From: Bradyrhizobium oligotrophicum S58
GTDB taxonomy: Bacteria > Pseudomonadota > Alphaproteobacteria > Rhizobiales > Xanthobacteraceae
Direction of reading: 5' to 3'
Length of the DNA: 64,000 nt
Assembly: GCF_000344805.1 (NCBI RefSeq)
Contig: NC_020453.1
Location: forward strand, 1,984,001 to 2,048,000
Shown: positions 8,968-17,085 of the stretch, piece after piece
Numbering within the stretch: the first letter of the stretch is position 1
Layout: every line of letters begins with the position of its first letter
Made by a program: the position numbers and the translations under genes
Notes under the pieces: model-generated
Seen by the model: the letters and a program-made list of their open reading frames with translations, nothing else
What the model was told of the DNA's origin: nothing
The model's database searches: none

Positions 8968-9232
8968 CGGCGCGTTGCGCGGGCGAATGACAGACGGGCG
9001 CTCTTCGAGAGCCCTGACGATGCGCGGCTTCGGAGCGAAGCTAACACCGGCGCAACAGGTCGGTCGCACCTGCTGATGTCAGGCGCCTCAGGAGAGCGGC
9101 CACCCTTCGTCTCGCGCTGGGGCTGCGGGACAGCAGAATGTGTCCGGACAGCGCGCGGCCGGTGGCGGGCGGCATCAAGTTTTTCTGATCGTTGCGATCA
9201 ACTATTGCGATTGGCGGCAGTGGATGTCGTTC

Positions 9233-9249
9233 TTTAGAACTCTTCTAAA
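9233..9249. promoter_or_regulatory. Perfect palindrome resembling an Irr box (iron control element)
   Basis: TTTAGAA-CTC-TTCTAAA is a perfect 7-bp inverted repeat with a 3-base centre, 20 bases before the cytochrome start. It closely resembles, from memory, the iron control element bound by Irr in rhizobia. Irr represses haem-protein genes under low iron, which fits the gene behind it. Confidence 0.6.
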
Positions 9250-9269
9250 TGATCTCAGGAGAGTTGAAG

Positions 9270-9779
9270 ATGCGTCGACCAAAGCCTCGCCATCGCATCC
9301 GGCTGACAGTGACGGCCGCGGGCCTTGCCGGGCTTGCATCACTCATCGCCGTCGCTGCACCCAGAGCCGAAACGCCGGCCCCGGCGCCGGCCTATCTGCC
9401 GACCGTCAGCGATCTCATGATCGGGACGATCCAGCCGCGGCACATCCGGCTGTGGATTGCCGGCCATAGCGGCAATTGGGCGTTCAGCGCCTATGAGCTC
9501 GGCAATCTCAAGGGCGCGTTCAATCGCGTCAGCCGGGCGCAGCCGCTGGTCGAGGGCAATTCGTTCGCCGACATGAATGCGGCGGTGACGCAGCAGCCGT
9601 TCGACGAACTGGCGCAGGCCATCAAGCAGAAGGACATCGGCCGCTTCGAGCAGTCCTATGCGAACCTCACCGCCGCCTGCAATTCCTGCCACCAGGCGCT
9701 CAATCGAGCGGCGGTCGTGATCAAGGTGCCGCAAGGCGCCAGCGTGGCCGACCAGGATTTCACGCCGGGCGCGGAGTGA
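9270..9779 (+). CDS. Periplasmic c-type cytochrome, cytochrome c'-like
   Basis: A 169-residue exported protein with a signal sequence (residues about 12-33, hydrophobic and Ala/Gly rich). One haem c motif, CNSCH, is at residues 137-141, close to the C-terminus, as in four-helix cytochromes of the c' class. The helical stretch MIGTIQPRHIRLW near the mature N-terminus may line the other haem face. The role in electron transfer or gas binding cannot be decided. AGGAG 8 bases upstream fixes the ATG. The Irr-like palindrome immediately upstream suggests iron-dependent expression. The next gene, maiA, starts 72 bases later on the same strand. Confidence 0.8.
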   Translation: MRRPKPRHRIRLTVTAAGLAGLASLIAVAAPRAETPAPAPAYLPTVSDLMIGTIQPRHIRLWIAGHSGNWAFSAYELGNLKGAFNRVSRAQPLVEGNSFADMNAAVTQQPFDELAQAIKQKDIGRFEQSYANLTAACNSCHQALNRAAVVIKVPQGASVADQDFTPGAE

Positions 9780-9850
9780 CGGCAGCGGGCTCGAACGGCA
9801 GTCGTCGTGATACACGTCGCACGAACGATGCCCGCCAAGGGAGAGGCCCG

Positions 9851-10522
9851 ATGAAGCTCTATTCGTTCTGGCGATCGCTGGCGAGCTATCGCGTGCGGAT
9901 CGCGCTCAACCTGAAGGGCATCGGCTACGAGCTCGTGGCGGTCGACATCGACCGCCGGCAGCATCGAGACGATGCTTATGCCGCGCTCAATCCGCAGATG
10001 GCGCTGCCGTCGCTGGTGCTCGACGACGGCAGCGTGCTGACGCAGTCGCTTGCGATCCTCGACTATCTCGACGAGGCGCATCCAACGCCGGCGCTGCTGC
10101 CCAGCGATGCGAAGGGCAGGGCGCGGGTGCGGGCGCTGGCGGCGATGATCGCCTGTGATGCGCATCCGCTGACGACGCCCCGCGTGCAGCGCTATCTCAC
10201 CGAGGTGCTGCATGTCGACGACGCGGCGCGCGCGGCGTGGCTCAGGCACTGGGCGGCCGAGATGCTGGTCGCCGTCGAGGCGCAGCTCGCCGGCCATGCC
10301 GCGACCGGCCGCTTCGCCCATGGCGACGCGCCCACGACGGCCGATATCTGCCTCGCCGGCCACGTCACCTTCGCGCTCAACCAGGGCCTCGACCTCGCCT
10401 CCACGCCGACGGTGAAGCGCGTCTTCGAGGCCGCGATGGCGCTCCCGGCCTTTGCGTCCGCCCATCCGCTGGCGCAGCCGGATACGCCGGATGCGCTGCG
10501 CCGCAAGCCAGCGGTGTCGTAA
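9851..10522 (+). CDS. maiA: Maleylacetoacetate isomerase (zeta-class glutathione S-transferase)
   Basis: This enzyme isomerises 4-maleylacetoacetate to fumarylacetoacetate with glutathione, in tyrosine and phenylalanine breakdown. The 223-residue product has the GST fold: a thioredoxin-like N-terminal domain (MKLYSFWRSLASYRVRIALN, ALNPQMALPSLVLDDG with the cis-Pro, LTQSLAILDYLDE binding the glutathione gamma-Glu) and an all-helical C-terminal domain (PTTADICLAGH). The SSCS active-site motif of classical MaiA is changed to RSLAS, so a related zeta-type activity is possible. No homogentisate genes are nearby. GGGAGAG upstream fixes the start. Confidence 0.82.
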   Translation: MKLYSFWRSLASYRVRIALNLKGIGYELVAVDIDRRQHRDDAYAALNPQMALPSLVLDDGSVLTQSLAILDYLDEAHPTPALLPSDAKGRARVRALAAMIACDAHPLTTPRVQRYLTEVLHVDDAARAAWLRHWAAEMLVAVEAQLAGHAATGRFAHGDAPTTADICLAGHVTFALNQGLDLASTPTVKRVFEAAMALPAFASAHPLAQPDTPDALRRKPAVS

Positions 10523-10547
10523 CCTACCTACGCCAGGACCGTCGGCG

Positions 10548-11708
10548 CTACCGCGCCGGCTGGCCGCCGTCCCGCTTCATCCAGTCGCGGAATTGCTCGA
10601 ACAGGACCTTGGTCTCGTCCTCGCTCATCCGCCGGCCACCCGTCGGCGCCCGCGTGCTCATCCACTCGTCGAACTGCTGCTTGACGGCAGCGCCGTCGGC
10701 CTGCGGTGGGCGGCTGCTTGCCAGCAACTCCTCCGCGGCGCGGAAGCGGGTCCAGCCGGGAAGCGAGGAGGCGAGGTTGATCTCGTTCCACTTCGGATGA
10801 AATGGCGGCTGCTTGAACTGGTCGAACCGCTTGAACAGATATTCGACGAAGCGCGACACGCGACGGTAGCGCTCGGTCTCCGGCGACCAGTTGTAGACGG
10901 CCAGCACCTGCGGCACGCCGATGGTCTCGACGCTCTCACCGGGCTTGAGCAGGTTGGGATAGTCCTGCGAGGTCAGCTTGGTCGGCACGTAGTAGTCCTG
11001 CAGGCTGCGCGCAAACGGGATCGGGAGGAAATGGAAGCCCGGCTCGGGCTTGAACTTCGCGAACAGGTCGGTCGGCTTGCCGGTGACGTGAACGACGCCG
11101 GCAATCTCGCCGGTCCGCATCTTCTCGAGCGCCACCGAATTGTTGATGAACACCTTCTCGGCGTTGATCTTGAGCCGGTCGAACACGATGCCGCCGGTCA
11201 GGTTCGCCGCACTTCCCACCGTGTTGAAGGAGACCTTCTTGCCGGCGAGATCCTCGAGCGTCCTGATCTCGGGGCGGACGTAGACATGCATCTCGTTGAT
11301 GTAGAACGAGCAGATGTAGCGGATCCGGTTCTTGATGTTGGCCAGCGTGCCGTTGCGCACGAATTCGTCGAGCACGTCGGCCGAGGTGATGGTGACGTCG
11401 ACGCCGCGCAGATACAGCAGGTCCTCGATGTTGCCGAGCGCGCCATAGGTCACCATCGGCAGCACGCGCAAATTCGGCCGGTCGTCGAGCACCTTGGCCA
11501 TCTCGGCGGCAAAGCGGATGTTGGTGCCTTCGAGCAGGCCGCCGGCGACGCCGACCGTCCACTCGTTGGATTCCTGCAGCTTGCCGCCTTCGCCTGCGGC
11601 GGCGGCCGTTGCCGACTTTGCCACGCGCGGGGCCTGTGCAGCGGCGGGCAACGACACTGCCACGCTCAATCCTGCCGCAACGACGCAACTCAATAGACCG
11701 ACCCGCAT
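10548..11708 (-). CDS. TAXI-family solute-binding protein, orphan
   Basis: A 386-residue exported protein (signal peptide residues 1-25, ending AAAQA). It matches the TAXI branch of TRAP transporter binding proteins: WTVGVAGGLLEGT, MAKVLDDRPNLRVLP, GNIEDLLYLRGVDVTI and the YICSFYINEMHV region. About 90 C-terminal residues after the binding domain (RFVEYLFKRFDQFKQPPFHP, PGWTRFRAAEELL) recur in the paralogue at 25058-26437. No TRAP permease gene lies near either copy, so the partner is elsewhere or the protein has another role. It converges on maiA with a 25-base gap. Confidence 0.85.
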   Translation of the reverse strand: MRVGLLSCVVAAGLSVAVSLPAAAQAPRVAKSATAAAAGEGGKLQESNEWTVGVAGGLLEGTNIRFAAEMAKVLDDRPNLRVLPMVTYGALGNIEDLLYLRGVDVTITSADVLDEFVRNGTLANIKNRIRYICSFYINEMHVYVRPEIRTLEDLAGKKVSFNTVGSAANLTGGIVFDRLKINAEKVFINNSVALEKMRTGEIAGVVHVTGKPTDLFAKFKPEPGFHFLPIPFARSLQDYYVPTKLTSQDYPNLLKPGESVETIGVPQVLAVYNWSPETERYRRVSRFVEYLFKRFDQFKQPPFHPKWNEINLASSLPGWTRFRAAEELLASSRPPQADGAAVKQQFDEWMSTRAPTGGRRMSEDETKVLFEQFRDWMKRDGGQPAR

Positions 11709-12059
11709 GCCCCAATTCCTCCGTGGCCGGTGGCTCGGTGATTGCGAGCCCGGCGATTTTTCTGCCGCATTATCTCCCTGATCGGTGAAGGTGGTCTACT
11801 ACTCGCCGGTTGGTCGCAGTGAGGTCGGGTGTCGCAGCCGGGCGATGCCACCAAAAAGCCACATCGTTGGTTGCGCTCTATCCGAGACAGGAAAAGCTAA
11901 CTAATATCGCGATGCAGGCGCGCTGCTGACACACCCGGTCAAAATGGCCTAGTGGGAACTACTACAGCTCCTGGTTGTGAATTGTGGCGCAGTCAGGGCG
12001 TTGCGCAGGCCGGAATTGGTGCGACCTGCGTCGGAACCTGTGCGAGACCGTCACCGCGA
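11709..12059. other. Intergenic region, nothing recognised
   Basis: This 351-base gap lies between two minus-strand genes. It must hold the TAXI gene promoter and the GT41 gene 3' end. No gene, strong hairpin or known repeat was recognised. Confidence 0.5.
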
Positions 12060-14282
12060 TCAAGCACCGGCCTTCGCGCAATGGTCACGCCAGAACTGCC
12101 GGTACGCCCCCTCGACACAGCGCGTGTAGTTGGCGACGTCGCCGGCCGGCGAGCGCGCCACCATGCCGGGCAGCTCCGGCCGCAACTTCGCCAGCAGCTC
12201 CGGCTGCGCCGCGAAGCTCTTGGCGATCCTGATGTAGCCGTCATCATCATCGGCGACCCAGTCGGCGAGGCCGGCTGCGGTGAGGATGCCGCCGGCCGCG
12301 CGCGAGGCCGCGCCCCGGCCGAGCTTGGCGACCACCGGCACGCCCATGTAGAGCGATTCGAATGTCGAGATGCCGCCGTTCTGCGGGAACGGATCCAGTG
12401 CGATGTCGATGCGGTCGTATGACCGCAGATGCTCGCTGCGCTCGCTGGCCCCCAGGCAGACGAGGCGCGCGTCCGGCACGCCCTGCGTCACGAAACGGCC
12501 GATCAGGCCGTCGCGCACCAGGGCGTCGTTGAGCGCGAGATGCTTGATGACGAGTTGGGCGTCCGGCACTTCGCCGAGCAGCCGCGCCCACAGCGCGATC
12601 GCCTCGTCGGAGATCTTGTCGATGCGGTTGTAGACGCCGAAGGTGACGTGGCCGTTCTGCAGCATCGGCGGCGGCGACGGCGGAATGTCGAGCAGCGGGT
12701 CGATCGTGATCACCGACGGCAGATCATGGACGTGCTCGGCGAACAGCGGCCGCACGCTCTCGGGCACCGTGACCGGATCGGCGAAGAAGTAGTCCATCGT
12801 CGCAAGGCCGGTGCCGGTGCCGCTGCCCCAGGCCGTGACCTGGATCGGCGCCGGCTTGCGCGCGAACACCGGCATGCGCATGCCCGTGGTGTAGCCGGAG
12901 AGGTCGACCAGGATGTCGACGCCGTCGGCCTGGATGCGGTCGGCGAGCTCGTCGTCGGAGAGGTTCGACGCCTCGACCCAGACATCGGCAGCGGACTGGA
13001 ATTTGGTGGTGAAGTCATCGTGCCGCGGCGAGGTCGAATAGCAATTGACCTGCACCTGCGCCTTGTCGTGTCCGCGCAGCACCGGCAGGAACGCGAAGGC
13101 CGCCGAGTGCGTGCGGAAATCGGCCGAGACGTAGCCGACGACGAGGCGCCTGTCGGGATCGAGCGAGCGCGGGCTGAGCTTGCGGCGCGGGAATTTCGAG
13201 CCGACCGCGACCCACCAATAATGCCGGGCGGCCTGCTGGACGGCGAAGTCGGCGCCGGAGAGGAAGTCGAGATAGAAGATCTTCTTGGTGATGGCTTCGT
13301 CGTAGTCGGGCTGCACCGTGAGCGCCTGATCGAACCGGGCGATCGCGCCCTCGATGTCGCCGAGCCGGCCGAGGCAGGCGCCGAGCAAAGTGAGCGCGAC
13401 TTGCGCCGTGGGGTTCTGGTCGAGCACGCGCTTGCAGGCGGCCATCGCCTGGGCGACGTTGCCCTTGATCATGCAGATCTGCGCCTTGCCCTGCCACCCC
13501 ACCTGGAGGCGTGGATCGAGCGTCACCGCGGCGTCGAAATCGGCTTCGGCCTCCGCGGTGCGGCCGGACAGCATGTAAAGCCGGCCGCGATGCGCCCGCA
13601 GCTCGGCATGGGCGGGCCGTGCGGCGAGGGCGGCATTGAAGGTCGCTTCCGCCAGCTCGAAATGGTGCAGCTCGAGATGCGCGAGCCCCTTGTTGACCGT
13701 CGCCTCGAAATGGGTCGGGTTGAACGTCAGCGCGCGTTCGGCGCTCGCGGCGGCGGCGTCCCAGCGCCGCAGCATCAGCTCGGCAACGCTGCGGTTGCAC
13801 CAGGAATCGACATCATCCGGCTTGAGCTCGAGCGCCCGTGTCGCGGCGGCCAGCGCGGCGTCACCCTGCTTCAGGCGCAGCAGGGCGATCGTCAGGTTGC
13901 GCAAGGTGATCGGCGCATTCGGCCGCAGCACCAGCGACCGCTCCAGCGCCACACGCGCCTCCTCGTAGCGGTCGCAATTGACCAGCGCCCAGCCGAGATT
14001 GGATTGCGCGTCCGCCGAATTGGGCTCCAGCGCAACCGCCTGCGTCAGGAAGCCCGTCGCATCGCTGAAACGCGCCGAGGACACCAGCGACACGCCGAGC
14101 AGATGCACCGCCTCGAAGCAGGTCGGCACCTCCTGCAGCAGCTTGGCGCACAGCGCCTGGGTATCCGCCTGGCGCCCGGCCCTGAAGGCCGCATACGCCG
14201 CCGTCAGCTGCGTCTCGACGAGCTTCTTCTGCTTCTTTTCCTGACGGGCCTTCTGGAAAGCGCGCGAACCGACAGTGCTCAA
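12060..14282 (-). CDS. TPR protein with GT41 O-GlcNAc transferase-like catalytic domain
   Basis: About 740 residues. After a Lys-rich start (QKARQEKKQKKL), tandem TPR repeats fill residues about 20-350 (NSADAQSNLGWALVNCDRYE, LELKPDDVDSWCNRS and others). The C-terminal half is a family 41 glycosyltransferase: RLVVGYVSADFRTHSAAF, VDILVDLSGYTTGMRMPVFA, AWGSGTGTGLATMDYFFAD, and DIALDPFPQNGGISTFESLYMGVP for the sugar-nucleotide site. It should attach a sugar to protein Ser/Thr in the cytosol. The start is taken as TTG 14282 with GGAGA upstream; the longer frame to 14435 adds an Arg-rich leader. A motif shared with flhA lies 180 bases upstream, hinting at flagellin or another motility target. Confidence 0.85.
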   Translation of the reverse strand: MSTVGSRAFQKARQEKKQKKLVETQLTAAYAAFRAGRQADTQALCAKLLQEVPTCFEAVHLLGVSLVSSARFSDATGFLTQAVALEPNSADAQSNLGWALVNCDRYEEARVALERSLVLRPNAPITLRNLTIALLRLKQGDAALAAATRALELKPDDVDSWCNRSVAELMLRRWDAAAASAERALTFNPTHFEATVNKGLAHLELHHFELAEATFNAALAARPAHAELRAHRGRLYMLSGRTAEAEADFDAAVTLDPRLQVGWQGKAQICMIKGNVAQAMAACKRVLDQNPTAQVALTLLGACLGRLGDIEGAIARFDQALTVQPDYDEAITKKIFYLDFLSGADFAVQQAARHYWWVAVGSKFPRRKLSPRSLDPDRRLVVGYVSADFRTHSAAFAFLPVLRGHDKAQVQVNCYSTSPRHDDFTTKFQSAADVWVEASNLSDDELADRIQADGVDILVDLSGYTTGMRMPVFARKPAPIQVTAWGSGTGTGLATMDYFFADPVTVPESVRPLFAEHVHDLPSVITIDPLLDIPPSPPPMLQNGHVTFGVYNRIDKISDEAIALWARLLGEVPDAQLVIKHLALNDALVRDGLIGRFVTQGVPDARLVCLGASERSEHLRSYDRIDIALDPFPQNGGISTFESLYMGVPVVAKLGRGAASRAAGGILTAAGLADWVADDDDGYIRIAKSFAAQPELLAKLRPELPGMVARSPAGDVANYTRCVEGAYRQFWRDHCAKAGA

Positions 14283-14461
14283 GGGCTCATTCTCCGGGCG
14301 GACAAGACGGGCGGTGACGTCGAAAGGGCGGCAGCCGCGTCCGCGCCGCAGCCGGCAACCGGGCCACCGCCATGCCCGGCGGCAGCAAAGCCCAGGGTGT
14401 GTCCTGCGGGTTGTCCGGTGGCCGGCCACGCGCAACGCGACGCGGCGGAGCTTGCCCGGGC

Positions 14462-14484
14462 TATGGTTAGCAATTGGTTAACGA
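14462..14484 (-). promoter_or_regulatory. CtrA-like motif upstream of the GT41 gene, shared with flhA
   Basis: Read on the minus strand it is TTAACC, 5 bases, GCTAACCATA, fitting TTAA-N7-CTAAC. It matches the flhA upstream element at 3491-3513 in 18 of 23 positions and at nearly the same distance from the proposed start (180 against 172 bases). CtrA is the obvious candidate regulator. Confidence 0.5.
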
Positions 14485-14751
14485 AGGCCTCGGGCGCGCC
14501 GCGAGAGCAGGGTAATTGCACAGGAGCGTCCGGGCTTGAGCCCAGCTGTTTCCGTGCCGTCATGACCGGGCTTGTCCCGGCCATCCACGTCTCTGGAGCT
14601 GGTGAAAGGAGAGAACTGGCAGCCCGGGCCTTCGCTGTGCCGGCGCCGCTTCGGCCGCGCAGACCGGACAAGCCCCGGGCAGGATCAGCAACCAATACTG
14701 GGAGATGCCGTGCAACAGTCTGCATCTGTGCTCATCTCAAAACGACATGCA
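14485..14751. other. Intergenic region with short repeat
   Basis: No gene is supported. At 14561-14592 lies CATGACCGGGCTTGTCCCGG followed by CCATCCACGT, an imperfect palindrome of a kind dispersed in Bradyrhizobium genomes. The rest shows nothing recognisable. Confidence 0.5.
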
Positions 14752-15207
14752 CGATCGTCTCCCGCGGCGCATGGCGCCCGAGCTGTGCAATCAGGTTCGT
14801 CCTCAAAATAGGGGAGGGCGCAGGGAAGGCCGGGCGCCGGCCGCGCCCGTGACCCGCCTGCGAAAAGAATGCAGGCGGCAGGTACCACAGGTCTGGCCTG
14901 ATACGCCCGGCCCTCCCTGCGCAACGGTTGGAACGGCTTATACGTGGTCTCCCTGGTGCGCCGAGCTTGTTGGCCACCATCCCCAGCACATGCGTTGGCA
15001 CTGCGCCGCGTTGATACCAGCGTCGGGGTATCAGGACCGCACGATTTCGCCGTGCGCAAAGAACCGTTCGTCCGCGCGACCCGTAGGCCACGCTGCGATT
15101 CACTGCGCCCATCGCATCCCACCTCCCACGTCTCGTGACGGTCGCGACACGCCCCTCCGGCGGAAGCAGGACGGCGAGAGATATACATGATTTCGGAAAA
15201 AAGGAAA
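14752..15207. repeat. Long dispersed repeat, family A, copy 2
   Basis: Matches 3803-4258 over its length, same orientation, with scattered substitutions and small indels. The right end (GATATACATGATTTCGG and A-run) stops about 9 bases before the start codon of the next gene, and the repeat tail supplies part of its ribosome-binding region. The hairpin CCGCCTGC / GCAGGCGG is conserved. Confidence 0.85.
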
Positions 15208-15215
15208 GAGGAATC

Positions 15216-15911
15216 TTGCGGCTGTTGCTTCGCTTTCTCTCCAGCTTCCGAACCGCATCGCAGCATGTGACGTGGTGGTACCAGACGCCGCTCATGCGGG
15301 CGGACGAGGCCCGTGGGCGCCGGGGCGATCTCCTGAAGCTGCTCTTTGAGCGCCTCTCTCGCCTCGGCAAGGCCGTTGCGATTGCCACGAGCCCGCATCG
15401 GTTCAACGACGCATGCGGCGACGAAAACTGGCTTGCAGCGTTCGTCGACGGATGGCTCTGGGAAAATGGCGTCTACTTCGATAGCTCGGCAAAGTCCCTT
15501 GCGAGCGCTCCGCGCCAGCTTCACGAGGCCATCGGTCTGTTGCAGGAGGTTTTGAAGAGCGGCGTTCGCGCGAAACTCTCCGAATATCTGGGCAGCGAGA
15601 GCGCATCTCCAGACACGCTCATCCTGTCTTCCGACGAACGAGGCCGTCTGATCGCGCTATCATGTTCGACCGACAATGGCGGGCCCGTCTATCGCGTCGA
15701 TTCGGAAAGCGGCCTGCCATCGCTTGTCGGCGTTGCGCCCAGGCTGGATTGGCGGTTTGCAGAGTGCGGCTCACCAGGAGGAGCCAAGCAGGCCGACGCA
15801 TCGCCGGGCCAGATCGTCCTTTTCGTACCTCTCAGTGAATGGATTGAAACACTCGACGCGGACGAAGTACCCTTCGATTATCCAGAGTTGAACCATATCT
15901 ACTTGTCTTAG
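15216..15911 (+). CDS. Hypothetical protein, unrecognised
   Basis: About 231 residues, soluble, no signal peptide. I do not recognise a family. Visible features are an Arg/Leu-rich start, a mixed helical middle (APRQLHEAIGLLQEVLKSGV), an acidic region, and a C-terminal DADEVPFDYPELNHIYLS. The middle to C-terminal part (PGQIVLFVPLSEWIET) has a beta-rich look reminiscent of SMI1/KNR4-like immunity proteins, a weak impression only. The TTG start has GGAAAGAGGA upstream; ATG 15297 is the alternative and would drop the basic leader. GC is lower than that of neighbouring genes, and repeat A abuts the start, so transfer is possible. Confidence 0.6.
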   Translation: MRLLLRFLSSFRTASQHVTWWYQTPLMRADEARGRRGDLLKLLFERLSRLGKAVAIATSPHRFNDACGDENWLAAFVDGWLWENGVYFDSSAKSLASAPRQLHEAIGLLQEVLKSGVRAKLSEYLGSESASPDTLILSSDERGRLIALSCSTDNGGPVYRVDSESGLPSLVGVAPRLDWRFAECGSPGGAKQADASPGQIVLFVPLSEWIETLDADEVPFDYPELNHIYLS

Positions 15912-16148
15912 TGCAGACCTTGCTCAAAGCGGTCATATCTTAGGGCGGGAGCAGTTTGGTCCATGACGCTGCGCGCGCCATTCGATTGCTGGCGACGAGA
16001 GAGCAAGCCGAATAGAACTCGATTGGCCGCTGTTCGAACTGTTCTATCGTCCTGATTACTGGTGCGAGCGCAGAAATTGGCTTAGGTCTCCATTGCGGCC
16101 TGCGGTGATCTGGAAAAGTCAGGCATGCGATCGGATCGAGGGGGCGAG

Positions 16149-16895
16149 ATGGTTCGGTATGCAGCTGTCGTGTTTGGACTGAGTTGTCTTGCCTCGGCCG
16201 CTATGGCCCAGGCCCCGGCTACGTCAGCGCCCAGACCGGAGACCAGCAGGCCGTGCATCGGGGTGATTGCCGCCGCCGACCGCTTCATGGTGAGGAAGAT
16301 CGGGTTCACTGCATTTGACAGCGAGACCCTGGTGGCGCCGATCGAGAGCTGGGGCCTCGATGATCTCATCGCCGCACGGGTCCGCGTCGCAGCAGGGGCC
16401 GGCGTGACGGTGCTGCGCCTGACCTATCCCAAGGGCGCATTCGAGCCGTTCTACGATCCTCCCTCTCGTCCGGCTCCGACGCCCGGCCGCCAGTTGACGG
16501 AGATCGTTCGGCGGATCGCGGGGAGCGCCAGGTGCAGGCGCTACGTCGTCATCACGGCGTCTCCCGGAGCATATTCTTCGACCAACACGACCCCCATCGC
16601 CGGAGTGGGAGTCTATCAGGCCAGTCTAACCAAGAAGGCATACCTCTACTCTCATCTCCTCGTGACGGTTTTTGACGGGGAAAGCTTTGCCATTCGCCAA
16701 AATCCCTATGCAACCTTCCAATCGAGACTGGAGCGGGCCTTCGTGCCAAGGAAGGATTTCGATCGCGAGATCGATAGCACGCTGTTCCCGTCATCTGCGG
16801 TGGAAGCGGCCAACAGCGCTGCCTTGCGCAATGGCGCGCGCGCCGTCGTGGCGGAAAGCCTCGACGACATCCTGCCCGCGTTTCTCCGGGAGTGA
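16149..16895 (+). CDS. Secreted hypothetical protein
   Basis: A 248-residue protein with a clear signal peptide (MVRYAAVVFGLSCLASAAMA). The mature part begins near QAPATSAP and contains IGVIAAADRFMVRKIGFTAF and a mixed alpha/beta pattern. I do not recognise a characterised family. The start at 16149 follows a G-rich Shine-Dalgarno (GAGGGGG). It stands alone between the hypothetical gene and the chemoreceptor. The gap before it (15912-16148) shows nothing recognisable. Confidence 0.7.
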   Translation: MVRYAAVVFGLSCLASAAMAQAPATSAPRPETSRPCIGVIAAADRFMVRKIGFTAFDSETLVAPIESWGLDDLIAARVRVAAGAGVTVLRLTYPKGAFEPFYDPPSRPAPTPGRQLTEIVRRIAGSARCRRYVVITASPGAYSSTNTTPIAGVGVYQASLTKKAYLYSHLLVTVFDGESFAIRQNPYATFQSRLERAFVPRKDFDREIDSTLFPSSAVEAANSAALRNGARAVVAESLDDILPAFLRE

Positions 16896-17085
16896 CACAG
16901 GGCTGACGCCAAAACCCTGGCCGTCACCCGGCTTCGAGCCAAGGTTGCTCTCCGAACTCCGCTGTCGCGTCTCGCGCGCGTGTCCTCGCCCGACCCCGTA
17001 AGATTGCGGGGGTCGCTTCTACTTAAGCAAGGCTTAGGGCGGGGCGGGCAGATTTACCTGAATTCAATGCAGGTGGACTCCCGTA

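Noticed and set aside
12429..14852. 807-codon open frame on the plus strand, opposite the GT41 gene
   Set aside because: Antisense to a well-supported TPR-glycosyltransferase; composition is typical of shadow frames.
14685..15524. 279-codon minus-strand frame over repeat A copy 2, with a similar frame at 3859-4431
   Set aside because: Shared only because the repeats are similar DNA; the frames diverge and shift between copies and have no start signal.
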